Positions 36,401-48,400 of a stretch of 64,000 nt of DNA are shown here, piece by piece. The number at the start of each line of letters is the position of its first letter. The stretch's first letter is position 1. Made by a program: the position numbers and the translations under genes. The notes beneath the pieces are model-generated. The model did not search any database and was not told the origin of the DNA. It was given only the letters and a program-made list of their open reading frames with translations. The stretch spans positions 62,001 through 126,000 of the forward strand of contig JACSVZ010000004.1 in the NCBI GenBank assembly GCA_014706295.1. Reading direction: 5' to 3'. This DNA comes from Lycocorax pyrrhopterus obiensis. Taxonomy: Eukaryota > Chordata > Aves > Passeriformes > Paradisaeidae.

Positions 36401-39400
36401 AGGTGACCATGAACCATTTTTCCAAGTGGGGTTTGTTACAGTTGGGCACTGTGAAGTACAGGACGAAACTCAAGGGCCACGTGAAGACCCACTTCAACAC
36501 TTCTATCTTGCCACCTGCCAAACAACAAAACAAAGGGAAACAATCACAAGTCAGGTCCGCTGTATTTCAGAATGTTATTATTTTGTTAGCGTGTGAAGCA
36601 AGATGCCAGGGACACCTCAGCCTAACTGCTCCACCAACACGCCACTCCTTGTTCAGAAGATCATGGTGTGACAGCAGACAGGAGGGCAGAGACAGGCACA
36701 GGAGTGTGAAGGGCATCCCTGAGAGTTTAAGTAACGGGTCGGGTCAGAGCACACATGCTCCCCTCCCCTGGTCAAGTTCTTACAGAAACCACGTAAAATG
36801 CAAGTTCAAGAAAGAGATCTGATCCCTCCTCAGTCACCAACGGGAGGGTACAGAAAAGATGGGGGCAGGCCCTTCACAAGGGAATTACAAAATTCCCTGC
36901 ACAAGGGAATTACAAAAGCCAACGGCCTCAACTTCTCATAAGGGAAATTCAGAATAGATGCTACGCTAAGTTGCGCATTTTCTCTTTTTTTCCTACTGTG
37001 AGGGTGGTCCAACATTGGAACAGGTGTCCAAAAGTCTGTGGGATGTCCATCCTTAAAGATAATCAAAACTGAACTGGACACAGGCTTGGAGGACCTGCTC
37101 TGAGCAGGGGCTGGAACCAGAGATCTCCAGAGGTCCATGCCAGCCTTTCACATACTATGAAAGTCCATAGGACATCTAAACTATTCTCTTTAAGGCTCAG
37201 GTCTTTTCCTTACTCAAACTACAGAAATGCTGTTTGAGCGAGATCTGAGCAGGAGTTCCCAAAATTGTATCTTGCCTGTAAAGGGCAGGACCAATCCCTA
37301 CAGTATTCCAGATCGTCTGCAACACAGCAGATCTTGCCAGCTATGGCAACTGTGACTCAAAGGTAGGACAGGGATACATTATGATCACTGTAGGACCAGA
37401 GCCCCGATGTGGTAAGAGGGACTAGGCTAAAAGGAGATCTCCACCCCGCAGGTGCAGTGCTCAGCAGCCTGAGCCATGAGTCACGCAGCTGCTCTGACTT
37501 TCTAAGCCCTCCATACAGAACGAGAAGCACTGTGGCAGTGCCTAGTGAACAGCAGGAAAGCAGAGGCACCCAGGACCACCCTGTGTCTCTGCCCACATCA
37601 GCATCACCAGTGCCTGGCCCACACTAGCACTGCACTTTCCAACCAAGGTAAGAGCACACCTCACCTCCCAGCAAAAGTATGTCCTAGCTATGCACACATC
37701 TGACCTGCACTCAGGCTCCTTGCCAGCAGCCCAGACATCCTCAGCATCCTCCACAGTGAGCAGAGATCCATCTCTCCAGAGGGTGAGCCATGTTTTGGGG
37801 GCAGAACCCACCCTGTGGAGATTGCTGTGTCTCCCCCCTCTGATCGCAACAGCAACACAGGGCCAACCCAGGAGCTGCAGCAGAGGCGTGCCCAACCCCA
37901 GGAGCCTGCACCCTGAGAGCGTCCTGCTGCTTCCCGCTTCCCCTCCTCTTTCACATGTGAACAGGAGCCTCGCTGCAAAGCGAAAGCTGATGGAAGCTCT
38001 CTGAGACACTTCTACCTCTACACGCGTCTGCAATGCTTTCCAAAGCATATCCAAACAAACACCACACAGACCCAGGAGCTTCTTACTGGGGAGGTCAAAA
38101 GGTGTATACGGCCCTTCATGGTCATCATCATCATCGTCTTCTTCCTCTTCCTCGTCGTTTTCATTGTTCTCGTTATCCTCGTTCTCGTTCTCATTCCCGG
38201 CCTCGGCCACGTCCTCGTCCCGCCGTGTGCCGTTCACGCCCCGCTCGGCGGAGTTGCTGGGGCCTGTTCCATTCTCCACCACGTGCTTGATGGGTATTTT
38301 TATTGCTACTTCTGACTCACCGTTGGTGTAAGTCCTGCTGTTGATCAGCCTCTGTCTCTGTAAATAAGAGCAAAATCTCACTGAAAGATAGATTTTTTCA
38401 GATTAGATTTTTTTAAGTGAAAGGGAAGACGAGAGAAAGAGAGATGTGTAGAATTCTTTAAAAATTTATCTTTAAAAGCAAAAGGAATGATTTTCGTCGG
38501 GTACAACACGATGCTTGCTTGCAGACCACCAGATAAATCTCACACGTACAACTTTTGCAAGAGAAGGTCCCGTGGCTGTGGAATCGACTCCAGGAGTACT
38601 CCAGGACCAGGGACATACTAAGTGCAGTCTCAGGGTAGTACCCTATTATTAAACAGAACTATGCAGGGGGCACCCCCTGTGAGCAACAGCTACATGTAAC
38701 ATAACTGCATAATACCCTCTGCTAAAATCTCCACAGGGACAGAGAGCAAGGGATGACTTAGTGAAGTCAATGTCAGAAGGATAAAATCTGGGACAGCGCT
38801 ATCAGGGATCCAGAAGAAAACACCAGAGGTGCATTTCAAGCCGAACACTGCTAGAGGAAAAGGCAAATTCTAAACAAGAAGGGCAGGTGGGGGAGACAAA
38901 AGACACACCTCATTGATTAACATGCGGCTGGCCATGGAGAGACGTGTTTTGGGAGGGAAATGGCTGGTTATCATGATCCGGAGCCCAGCCTCGGAAAATG
39001 AAAGCTGGTGTGGGTAGGCAGAGAGCAGCTCATCAACCATGATCACTGAGGCTTTACGGTGGAAATTTCCTGCAGCCAAGGAACAAAAACAAATTGAGGT
39101 CTTCTTCCAGCAATCTCTCCCTCTGCTCTATGTGGCTCTCAGAAGAATAAACCCACAGGTTCCAGAAGTTCTTTGTAAGAACCATTCCTTCAGCTACACC
39201 ATTCAAAATAAAGCTCACCTGTCCTTAATTTCTGCCTTCTACACGTCTTATATCCCTGTTTTTAAATAAATTGTCAGCATGGTATCACCACTCATGCTCC
39301 TTACAGAGAACTAAATCTGCTCTGCACAGTTTATCACAGGCCTGCACTAGGCAGATAACTGCTTTAACAGCAGCTATCGCACCAAGGCAGTTACTTCCAG

Positions 39401-42400
39401 TTGTAACCTGCACTTCCATGAGGATATTGTCCTCATGCACCACTAACTGTGTTCCTGCAAGGTATCAACAGGAACGAAAAGAAGGTTCCTGCACCCGGGG
39501 CTTGCAGCTCGTGGCTGGGAACCGCCACCAACCCCAGCAGCAAGTGCGCGTGCCAGAGCAATCTGCGGCGTGGGGGCAAAGGGACAGGGAGACAGAGGCA
39601 GGTCCTGGAAGCATGCTCCTCCCGGGGCACAGTGCCGATGCCCATTGCCTCTGGGGTTCATCCTTCCTGCACCTGGATGACACCTTGGGCTGTGAATCCT
39701 GTGCTTGGACCAGAACTTGGCAGCAGGGAAATCTGAGGCCTTACCCAACACACTTCTGCACTGGTTTATTAAAACCAGTGTTGAACACTGGCAAATGTTT
39801 TGTGGCATTACCATTTTTAACCATCACTGTTAGGCTTACAGAAGACTATCTCCCTGGCCTTCATGTCACTTTTTTTTCCTACCAAGGCTTCCATGCATTG
39901 GGGTAGATAAGCAAGCTCCTCCGTGTTAAAAAAAAAAAAAACCAACAAAAACCAACCAGCTTTTCCTTGTGAGTTTTTCCACACTGGCACTTGTTGAATG
40001 GCACCTTGAAGAACTGCCCCAAACACAGAAACCTTTCTGTTTCAGACTTTTCGGTCCTCTGTTAAAAAAAGGCTTCAGAACAGGCCTCAGAAGACAGTGT
40101 CTGAAACCCCCAGGCACCCCATTGCAACAGGTGCTGTTGGTGGCCCTGTGACCCTGGCTGGGACACAAAGCAGCACCACTTGCCTTTCCGGGCCTCCCGT
40201 GGCCCAGCGCCAAGGAAATACAGGAACAATCTGCAAGAAGATGAAGCAATCCTTTCGTCTTCCTTTCTCAGTCAGTGTGAGTAACCACAAGTGTCCAAAT
40301 CAAAAAGTTACCAGCAGAGTATGCAAAAACACATTGTGGGGACATTTAAACCAAATCCCACAATCAGAACTAACCCCGAGGCCGCTGGGTAAAGTCGGAT
40401 GTGCAAGGCCTGAGTTTGTGCTCACTGAGTTTTCCCAGTCTCGCTTTCCTGGTACAGAACTGCCAGCACAGCTCTGCTGTGGAGAGCTCCAGGCGACAGA
40501 GAGCCGCCCCCATGAAAGCAGCTTCCCCAAATCAGAGTGTGCACAGCCCTGCTAACAGCCTTCCCTCTGCAGCAGGCCTGTAACCGAGAGCTGGCAGACT
40601 CCAGGCATTTGCTATCAGCAAATAAACCCTGCTATATTTAACTGCTTACTGTACACAGGCTATGCCTCTCGAGCACCGTTTGCAGGAAAAGAGACCTATT
40701 TTTGGTGGGGTGGGTGGGTTTTTTTTGATAGACTAGCAAAACAAAAGAGGCAGCCCATCCATAGTCAGAGACCAGGACTTATTTCAACAAGATGGAGCTT
40801 CTTCTCAGGCTAAGTCAGTGCCTCAGGGAAAAGGGAAGAGTTATCCCTGAGGACAGGTGCATATACATCCCAAGCAGATACTGCACATGCTTGTTGACTG
40901 TTTTAAAGACAAAAAACCCCCCGCTGCAAATACAGTTTAGCACATCCTTGCAAATGCAGACATTGAACTACTGCTGCTGAGATACAGGATGGGGGAATTT
41001 TTTTTAAGCTGAAGAAACACAACCGTTTTTATACATGATCATGACTAAAGTCAAACTGGAACAGATTTCAGCCAAAGTGAAATACTCTTAAAGACCACTT
41101 ACATGGAAGAGCTCGGCATAGTAAAGACAGCATGTGCAGTAAGAGCACATTTCCCAGACCCATACAGAGTCCCCACCCTCCCTTCACTGAGGGTAAAGTG
41201 TACACTGGTCTAAGCAGGGCCTTTTTTCTTGCTCAGTTGACGTCCCTTTGGAGTGGAGTTAAATTTAACTGGAGAAGATGTAAATGGGCAACTTCAGTTC
41301 AGAGTAACAGCGCCCACAGCAGGACTTAAGATGGCTGTAACAGGCTACATAACCAACCCCTGGGCTTGAAGGAGCCCTTACAGCCAAGCACTTGTGCAGC
41401 AGCAGGAACCAGCCACAAGAGGCCTCAGCCACCTCCAGTGGCACAGGATGTGGTGGCTGGGACCACCACACTGTGCGCCTGGTCTGGGAGGGGGTGTTAT
41501 AAAAGGGCCACCCTGCCCTCTCGTATTTCGTGGCTTACAAGACAGCAGCAGCTCCCACGTGTGAGCAGGGACAGAACACCCAGAATGATGCAAGCGAGAG
41601 GGTGACTTACTGGAACAGTTACCTTTCTTTAGTAACACCACTGTGGCATCACAGTTGCTGTTGTCATCCATTTCCGTGTTACTTGCTAAGCCATTCACCA
41701 TATTTGCAGAGTTTTTTGTCTTCCTCTCGAAGCAGTGATGTATGGTTGAGTTGTACCTGCACAAATGAAACAAACTCATGATGTACCTTTACTTCTTGAC
41801 AGTCTTCCTTTCCTAGACTTGTATCCTATGCAATACAGCTAAGGGAGGGAAGAAAACTCCTCTGGTTTTAAGGAGCATCCCAGAGCTCCAGCTAAATTGT
41901 ACACCATGCAATCTCTCTGTGCCCAGAAGGCTACGAAAGATAGAAGCCATGGATCCTGAATGACATACATGCTTACGTGTTAGGTGTGATGAATATTCTG
42001 TATCATGAGTAATCTTTGCTTGCCATCATCCAAGTATATTTTTTTATCACATAATTACACTTGAGGAGTATCAGCATTATTTTACCGGGAGGACTCACCA
42101 CAGAAACACAACACCCTATGCTAAATTAATTTCATCTTTGGCAGGGGTTGGGAATAATCCTTGTTTCTTGGAGCATCCAGGAGCTGACACAAATACGAGC
42201 CAAGGCTCTCCCCATGACACTCAAAGGCAAGGGTAGACCCCTATAAACACCTGGCCAAGGTCCCCAGCTAGGGTGACAACCTTTCAAGCTATATCCAAAC
42301 AGGTCTGAAAAGCCTGTCCACGCTACAACCTTTTTTTTCCAGGGGGAAAAAAAAAAAAAAGGCACATATTACAACTGTCTTGCTGGTCAGTTAATTGTTG

Positions 42401-45400
42401 CAAGGGTGAAGCTACCCTCCATGTCAAAATTTCTAATTATTAGATGAATTCTGACTTGTGTTCCCTTCACCCAGCCTGAGTGTTTTGCTGTTCTCACTGA
42501 GAATTGCTCTCACAATATTTACTCTATTCATCATTTCAAAACACATCTCTAGTCTTACTTGTGGAGACAAGACCACTGGTGTGCTTGGCAGCTGGTAGGT
42601 TTTGTTGAATGTTCCAGTTTAAATCTGGGTTTCCTTTCCACTGGCTTTTGAAAACAAGACAGGAGGAGGGGAACCAAACAGCAGAACAGACTAGTTTTAC
42701 TAGCAAGAACTTGCGTGAAAGAAGTCACACAGGCCAGATGCTCAGAAAATCACTGCTGACTGTGCTGAAGTTTTATCACAGGTCTCCAGGCAAGCAAGAA
42801 CTGCTGCAGAGCTTCGCATCCGTAAAAAGCAGACTGGAATCTCACTCCTGCTTATTTCCGAGTAGGGATGCTAAAGCGAAGTCAGAAGAGACTGTTTCGG
42901 TGGGACTTGAGGATGGATCCAGATTTGCTGCATTAGCCTTGGTCAGTTCACACGGGGCGAGATCCGTAAAGCACAGATTCACAGGATGGCTTAGGTTGGA
43001 AAAAACCTCCACAGCCTTCAAGTCCAATGTTAATTCAGCACTGCCAAGCCCACCACTAAGCCATGTCTCTAAGCGCCATATTTACACATCTTTTAAACCC
43101 CTTCAAGGACGGTGATTCCACCACTGGCCTGGGCAGCCTGTTCCTGCGCCTGACAACCCTTTTGGTGAAGAACGCTTCCCTAATAGTCAAGCTAAACCAC
43201 CCCTTCCAGAACTGGAGGCTGTTTCTTCTTGTTGTGAGGGCTGGGTGAGGCAAGGGGAACAGGGAGCCTTAGGATTTAAATAAGCTGAGGGCACATTTGA
43301 CTTACTTCATTATAAAGATGTAGATGACATACATCAGCACTAAGACTAAGGACTCCCACCTGGAAACAAGAGCAACACGTAAACACATCAGAGCAGGGCA
43401 TGGCATAAGCTGCCCCTGTTCAGCCATTCCCCCATCTGCCATGCCACAAGTGTGCAGAAAGGCTTGACCCCCCTGGGCTGCCTTAACATTCCTCTATAAA
43501 AAAGGGATGCATAAAGAAATGGCTCACACATCCATGCACGATGCCTCCCTTGTTTTCTTGACTTCCGTGATTCTACTTGGCCAAATTGACCTGTCAGCTA
43601 AGAACAAGTGACAAAACCCAGGAGTTCAGTGCACAGATCGCACACTCAAGGACCACCAACACTTCTGTGAGGACAATAACCGTGGGATGTGGCCACGGGA
43701 GGGGAGCAGTCACCCTGCTCTGCCCGCAGGGGCGTAAAGCAGGGTGCTGGGCTTTGTAAAGCCGATCATGCTGAGACGACCTGGGCAAGGGGCAGCTGCT
43801 CTGTCGCTACTGCTGCTGCACGAGCACTGAGAATGCAGCAGGCAGCAGTTCAAACTGCTGATTAGATACTGATAGGTTTTTCCCTCTGCTGTTTCTGCAT
43901 CAAACTAATGAAATAGTAAAACTTGTATGAAAACAAATTATAATATGACTTTCAGAGTTTGTTTCTAGGTAATCTTTTTCATTGACCAAAATGCTGTATT
44001 CTGCATAGTTCCCTACGGCAAACTGCTTGTCCTTGTGGAAATCATCCATTATCAAACTACTATATGCTAATACTCATGGAACATTTTCTCCACAAGGATT
44101 TTGAGATACTGCACTAACTATATCAATGTCTCATTCCCTGCTTCTGAAGTTTCAACACTCAGCTTCTGCATTGTGGTTTTTTTTTTTTTTTTTTTTAAGA
44201 GCACAGTTAAATTCAACTGGCCCTCGGGTAAATTTCAGTAAAAAAAAACACACCAAAAAAAAAATCAACAAAGAAAGCTAGGCCATTGCAAGAGTGCATG
44301 TTTGAAATCTGCCTCTGAAATGGGCAAGAGCCAGTGAGGGAAAACACCAGCCTAAGCAGCCTGACGCTCCCTAGTGCTTGTAATCCAAATGACACCAGCT
44401 GAGAGTGACAGCAAAGCCAATGCTGTCACCTCCAGCTCTGGGACGTGCTGGAAACAAAACCATGAGACCAAAGCAACTGAAAAGTGTCTGAAGCCCTCCT
44501 AGACCACCATACCTACTGCACTGCACTTAAGCACATCATTAGGGATATTTTTATTTTTCTTTTACTTCTTTAAACTGGCCATTCACTAAATTATGACAAA
44601 TCCAAATATCTACTTATTTACGACTGCTTGGGTGTCCCCTTCTGGCACACACAAAGCTCTGCTGAGCACACTGCCATCCCCAAGCTGCTGCAGGGCATGC
44701 AGAGGGCACTGACTGCTGCCGCTGTACCAGGAACAGTCTGAGCAACACTCTCCTGGGCTTTCTTCTCTAGCTCAAAAAATTAGTTATTTTAGCCTGTCTT
44801 GTGCTGATGTTTCTCACAGAGCAGCAAACAGCTGCCCTGCAGAACTTTTTAGCTTTCTCCTTCTCTCCTCATAAACACTAATTATGGCAGCTTTTGTGGT
44901 ATAACCAGAAAAAAATGAAAAGAAAAGGGATTCACTTACCAGGAAACTCTTTCATCATAAATAAACTGTGGAGAAAAGATTTAAAAATAGCATGTTATAC
45001 ACAAAACCACAGCTGAAAACAGCGCATCACCTGAGGCAGGGGACAGAGTAAACCAAGCCAGGGCTCATGGCAATGGCATTAAGCTTGGGTGCATTTTGGC
45101 ACTGCCCTCCTGCCCAGCCTTTGAACTTCTCAACCCTTAGTTTCTCTCACCTAGTCAAAGCAAGCAGGTACTCCTTCCCAAATGCCACTGGCTCTTTGTG
45201 CTAACCAGGGTTATTGGAGGAGTTAGAAGGAAAGCAGCCGTGAGCCAGAGATGGGGCTGCATCCCTCTGACCCACTCGGCTGTCTCACCGGACACAGCCT
45301 CCTCCCCGCCGGCTCCTGGCCGGATGCTGAGAGACCCGCCAGCGGATCCACAGCGAGCTCCGCAGCTGCTGCCATGCCCTGCTGGGCCCAGGGTGTTGCT

Positions 45401-48400
45401 CCCATCAGCTCAGGGTAGCCACCACCCCAGCTGATTGTAGCTACTGTGACACTCCCTCTGGCACACCTGCTGATGGATGGGCACTGTGGCTTTCCCAACT
45501 GTGCCACGCAGCCTCCTCGGGCAAGGAACGCGCCTCCTCCCCGAGGGAAGGACCAGTGCCATGGCGAGGGGCGTGAGGGAAGGTGTGTGAGGGAAGGACC
45601 AGCGCCATGGCAGGGGGCATGAGGGAAGGACCAGCGCCATGGCGAGGGGCATGAGGGAAGGACCAGCGCCATGGCAGGGGGCATGAGGGAAGGTGCGCGA
45701 GGGGCATGAGGGAAGGTGTGTGAGGGAAGGACCAGCGCCATGGCGACGGACATGAGGGAAGGACCAGCGCCACGGCGAGGGGCATGAGGGAAGGACCAGC
45801 GCCATGGCAGGGGGCATGAGGGAAGGTGCGTGAGGGAAGGACCAGTGCCATGGCGAGGAGTGTGAGGGAAGGTGCGTGAGGGAAGGACCAGCGCCATAGC
45901 AAGGGGTACGAGAGAAGGTGCATGAGAGAAGGACGAGCGCCATGGCGAGGGGTATGAGGGAAGGTGTGTGAGGGAAGGACCAGCGCCATGGCAAGGGGTG
46001 TGAGGGAAGGTGCGTGAGGGAAGGACCAGCACCTAGGTGAGGGGTGTCAAGGGAGAACCAGAGCAATGGTGAGGGTTGTGAAGGAAGCAGCAGCACCACG
46101 GCGAGGGGCGAGGGAAGGGCCCGCACTGGCGGTGGCTGAGGGGCCGCACCGGCAGAGGCTGAAGGCTCACACCGGCAGGTGGCTGCCGTGCTCCGTGACC
46201 AGGCCCTCCCCCTTGCCGTGCTCCGCCAGCCCCGCTGCTCCCCGCGCCTCCGGTTCTCCTCCCACGGCAGCGGGATGGCTGCGGAGGGGACCCGCGGTGC
46301 CTCCGCGGAAGGCTGGAGCTGGGGTCGCACACAGCCCTCAGCGACGGGCCGTGGTCCATTCGGCCCTTCCAAAGCACCAGCAGGGAAATGCCGTGCCCGC
46401 ACCGGGGGTTACAGATCCACGGCTGTGCCCCAAGCAAACAGGAGGGAAAAGGAACGAGGCGCTGAAAGCAGAGTGAACACTTCCCCTTGGCCATACAGCC
46501 GTAAATAGCAACTCCTGTGTGACAGCCGGCAGGAGGCAAGAGTTACACTGGTTACTGGAAGAAAACATGACCACAAAACATTGTAAATTACAGTTCCCAG
46601 TCACCCTGATCCAACCTGACAAGGCCTGTTTTAGGTTACAATGTTTTGGTGTGATGGGACATGAAAGCGTGTGCACTGACTTTTGTAACTAAAAATAGCA
46701 CCCATCTCAATTTTGCCACTAATGACTCTGACCATGTCCCTTCAAGTTAAGATACACAGGCATCTTTTTCCTCTCAAGAGAATAAGGAGTAAGTTTTGCC
46801 AAGCTCTACAAGAAGACAAGGTAGCATTGTAACATTGTAAAGTCTAAAAAAAAAAAAATCATAGGGCTGAATCAAGATGAGTTAAGTACAGTAAGTGTGG
46901 TTTATCCACTTATAACCTCTGTGGTTTAGAGTTCACTCTCTCGTCAAATGGCCTGGAGCAGCAAACAGGTGAGTCTATACTGCTCTATTTCTTACAACAG
47001 CATTGTACTTCCTTTTCTAGTGCAAATGGAGACAAAGTCGTAGCGATTTACCCAGCACAGTATCAAGCTTTTTAAAGGTGCTGTATCTCAGCATTGGAAG
47101 GAATATATTTATTTCCCCTCAGGTGTGTTTATGATTAGTAAAGATACCAGTGGAGTGCAACTTTTAACACAGCACCAGCGGCTGCTGTTTAAAACACCAT
47201 GAGAACAAACTTCTACAAACAATATAATTCTTCAAGATTGACGACTCTACTCCAGCCACAGAGAAGTCTCAATGCCCTCATATGGAAAATTATCCCTGCA
47301 TACAAAGCACTGAAGTGGAGCACACAAATCTAATGAAGAGGGAACCACAGGCAGGTTACACTGTGCTCTGCATGGAGCCTGTGGCTCATCTCCCAGCTGA
47401 GCCACGGGGGATCGGAGAGTCGGAATTTGAGCAACAACGTCCGGCCACCTCAGCTGGATTCTGTCTTAAAAGGACAGGAAAAATTAGAGACACTGGGAAG
47501 CCAGGGATTCCCGGGTGAGTTAAGGGAAGGAGAAACTTCTTAAACTGAAGCAGTGTTTGACTCTGAAAGGAGAAGTTCTGGTGTGCTATCAACAGGGGAG
47601 CAATATTGCATAGAAAAGGGTTGGTACATCGGCTAGAGGGAAGCTAAACCTTTAACCACTTAAAATGCTTTCCCTTCCTCCCATCTTCTCTGTTTTTCCC
47701 TAGCAGGTGTTTAAGTCATTTGCAATGATTGTTATGGAGTAACATCGAAAGACATGGGATGCGCTCCGCCTCACCCAACCCAAGTTATCCAGGTAGGGCT
47801 GTAACATGGGAATAGGAGCTCTGGCAATGCCTTCGAGCCACCTCTAATGCCTGGAGTTGCACCATCCCGCTACGCTGGCTGCCTGGAGGGCCTTGAACTC
47901 CACCACTGATAAGACGAGCAGAAGAGTGGGCATACAGCTGGAGAGAAGCCAACTCAAAGCTTAGGGAAAAAATAACCGCATCCTGGTTATTTTTATGGGG
48001 TACACTCCCAAAAGAAAGGGGCTCCTGCAGTTCTGTAATGATGAAGAACAGCTTATACAGAAATAAACTTACCACGATGAGTGCAACAACAGACAGCGTG
48101 TAGTAGATTGAATCTCTCAAGAGACTCCACGACGACAGTGCAACGACCTGGGAAAACAGGCAAAGGGAGGATGTCAGCCAGGCTCTCTCCAGAACGCCCA
48201 GTGCCCGTCACTCTGTGGGAGCTGTCCCCACACGTGCTGGGACTCGCGGAGGAGGCCCAAGACAGGAAACACCTTCTGCAGCTGCCGGGGGAACAGCTGC
48301 CAGGGAGACAGGAATGGCCACATCCAAAGTACCTGCGGACTCAGCTGTCCCCCACACATCGGGCTGTGTGTCCCCAAGGAGTCTGTGAAGGCTGCTGCTT

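Noticed and set aside
37542..38086. Open frame extending past the acidic SLC24A3 exon
   Set aside because: The frame runs beyond the donor GTAAGA at 38081-38086 into intron. The next exon at 36514 joins in phase directly, so the extension is not coding.
39271..39906. 211-codon open frame on the plus strand
   Set aside because: It lies in an SLC24A3 intron, antisense to the gene, with no recognisable motif and overlapping open frames on the other strand.
45223..46402. Long Pro/Ser/His-rich open frames (up to 330 codons) in all three minus-strand frames
   Set aside because: They are produced by the minisatellite, which happens to lack stop codons on that strand. Openness in all three frames, repeat-driven sequence and intronic position argue against a protein.
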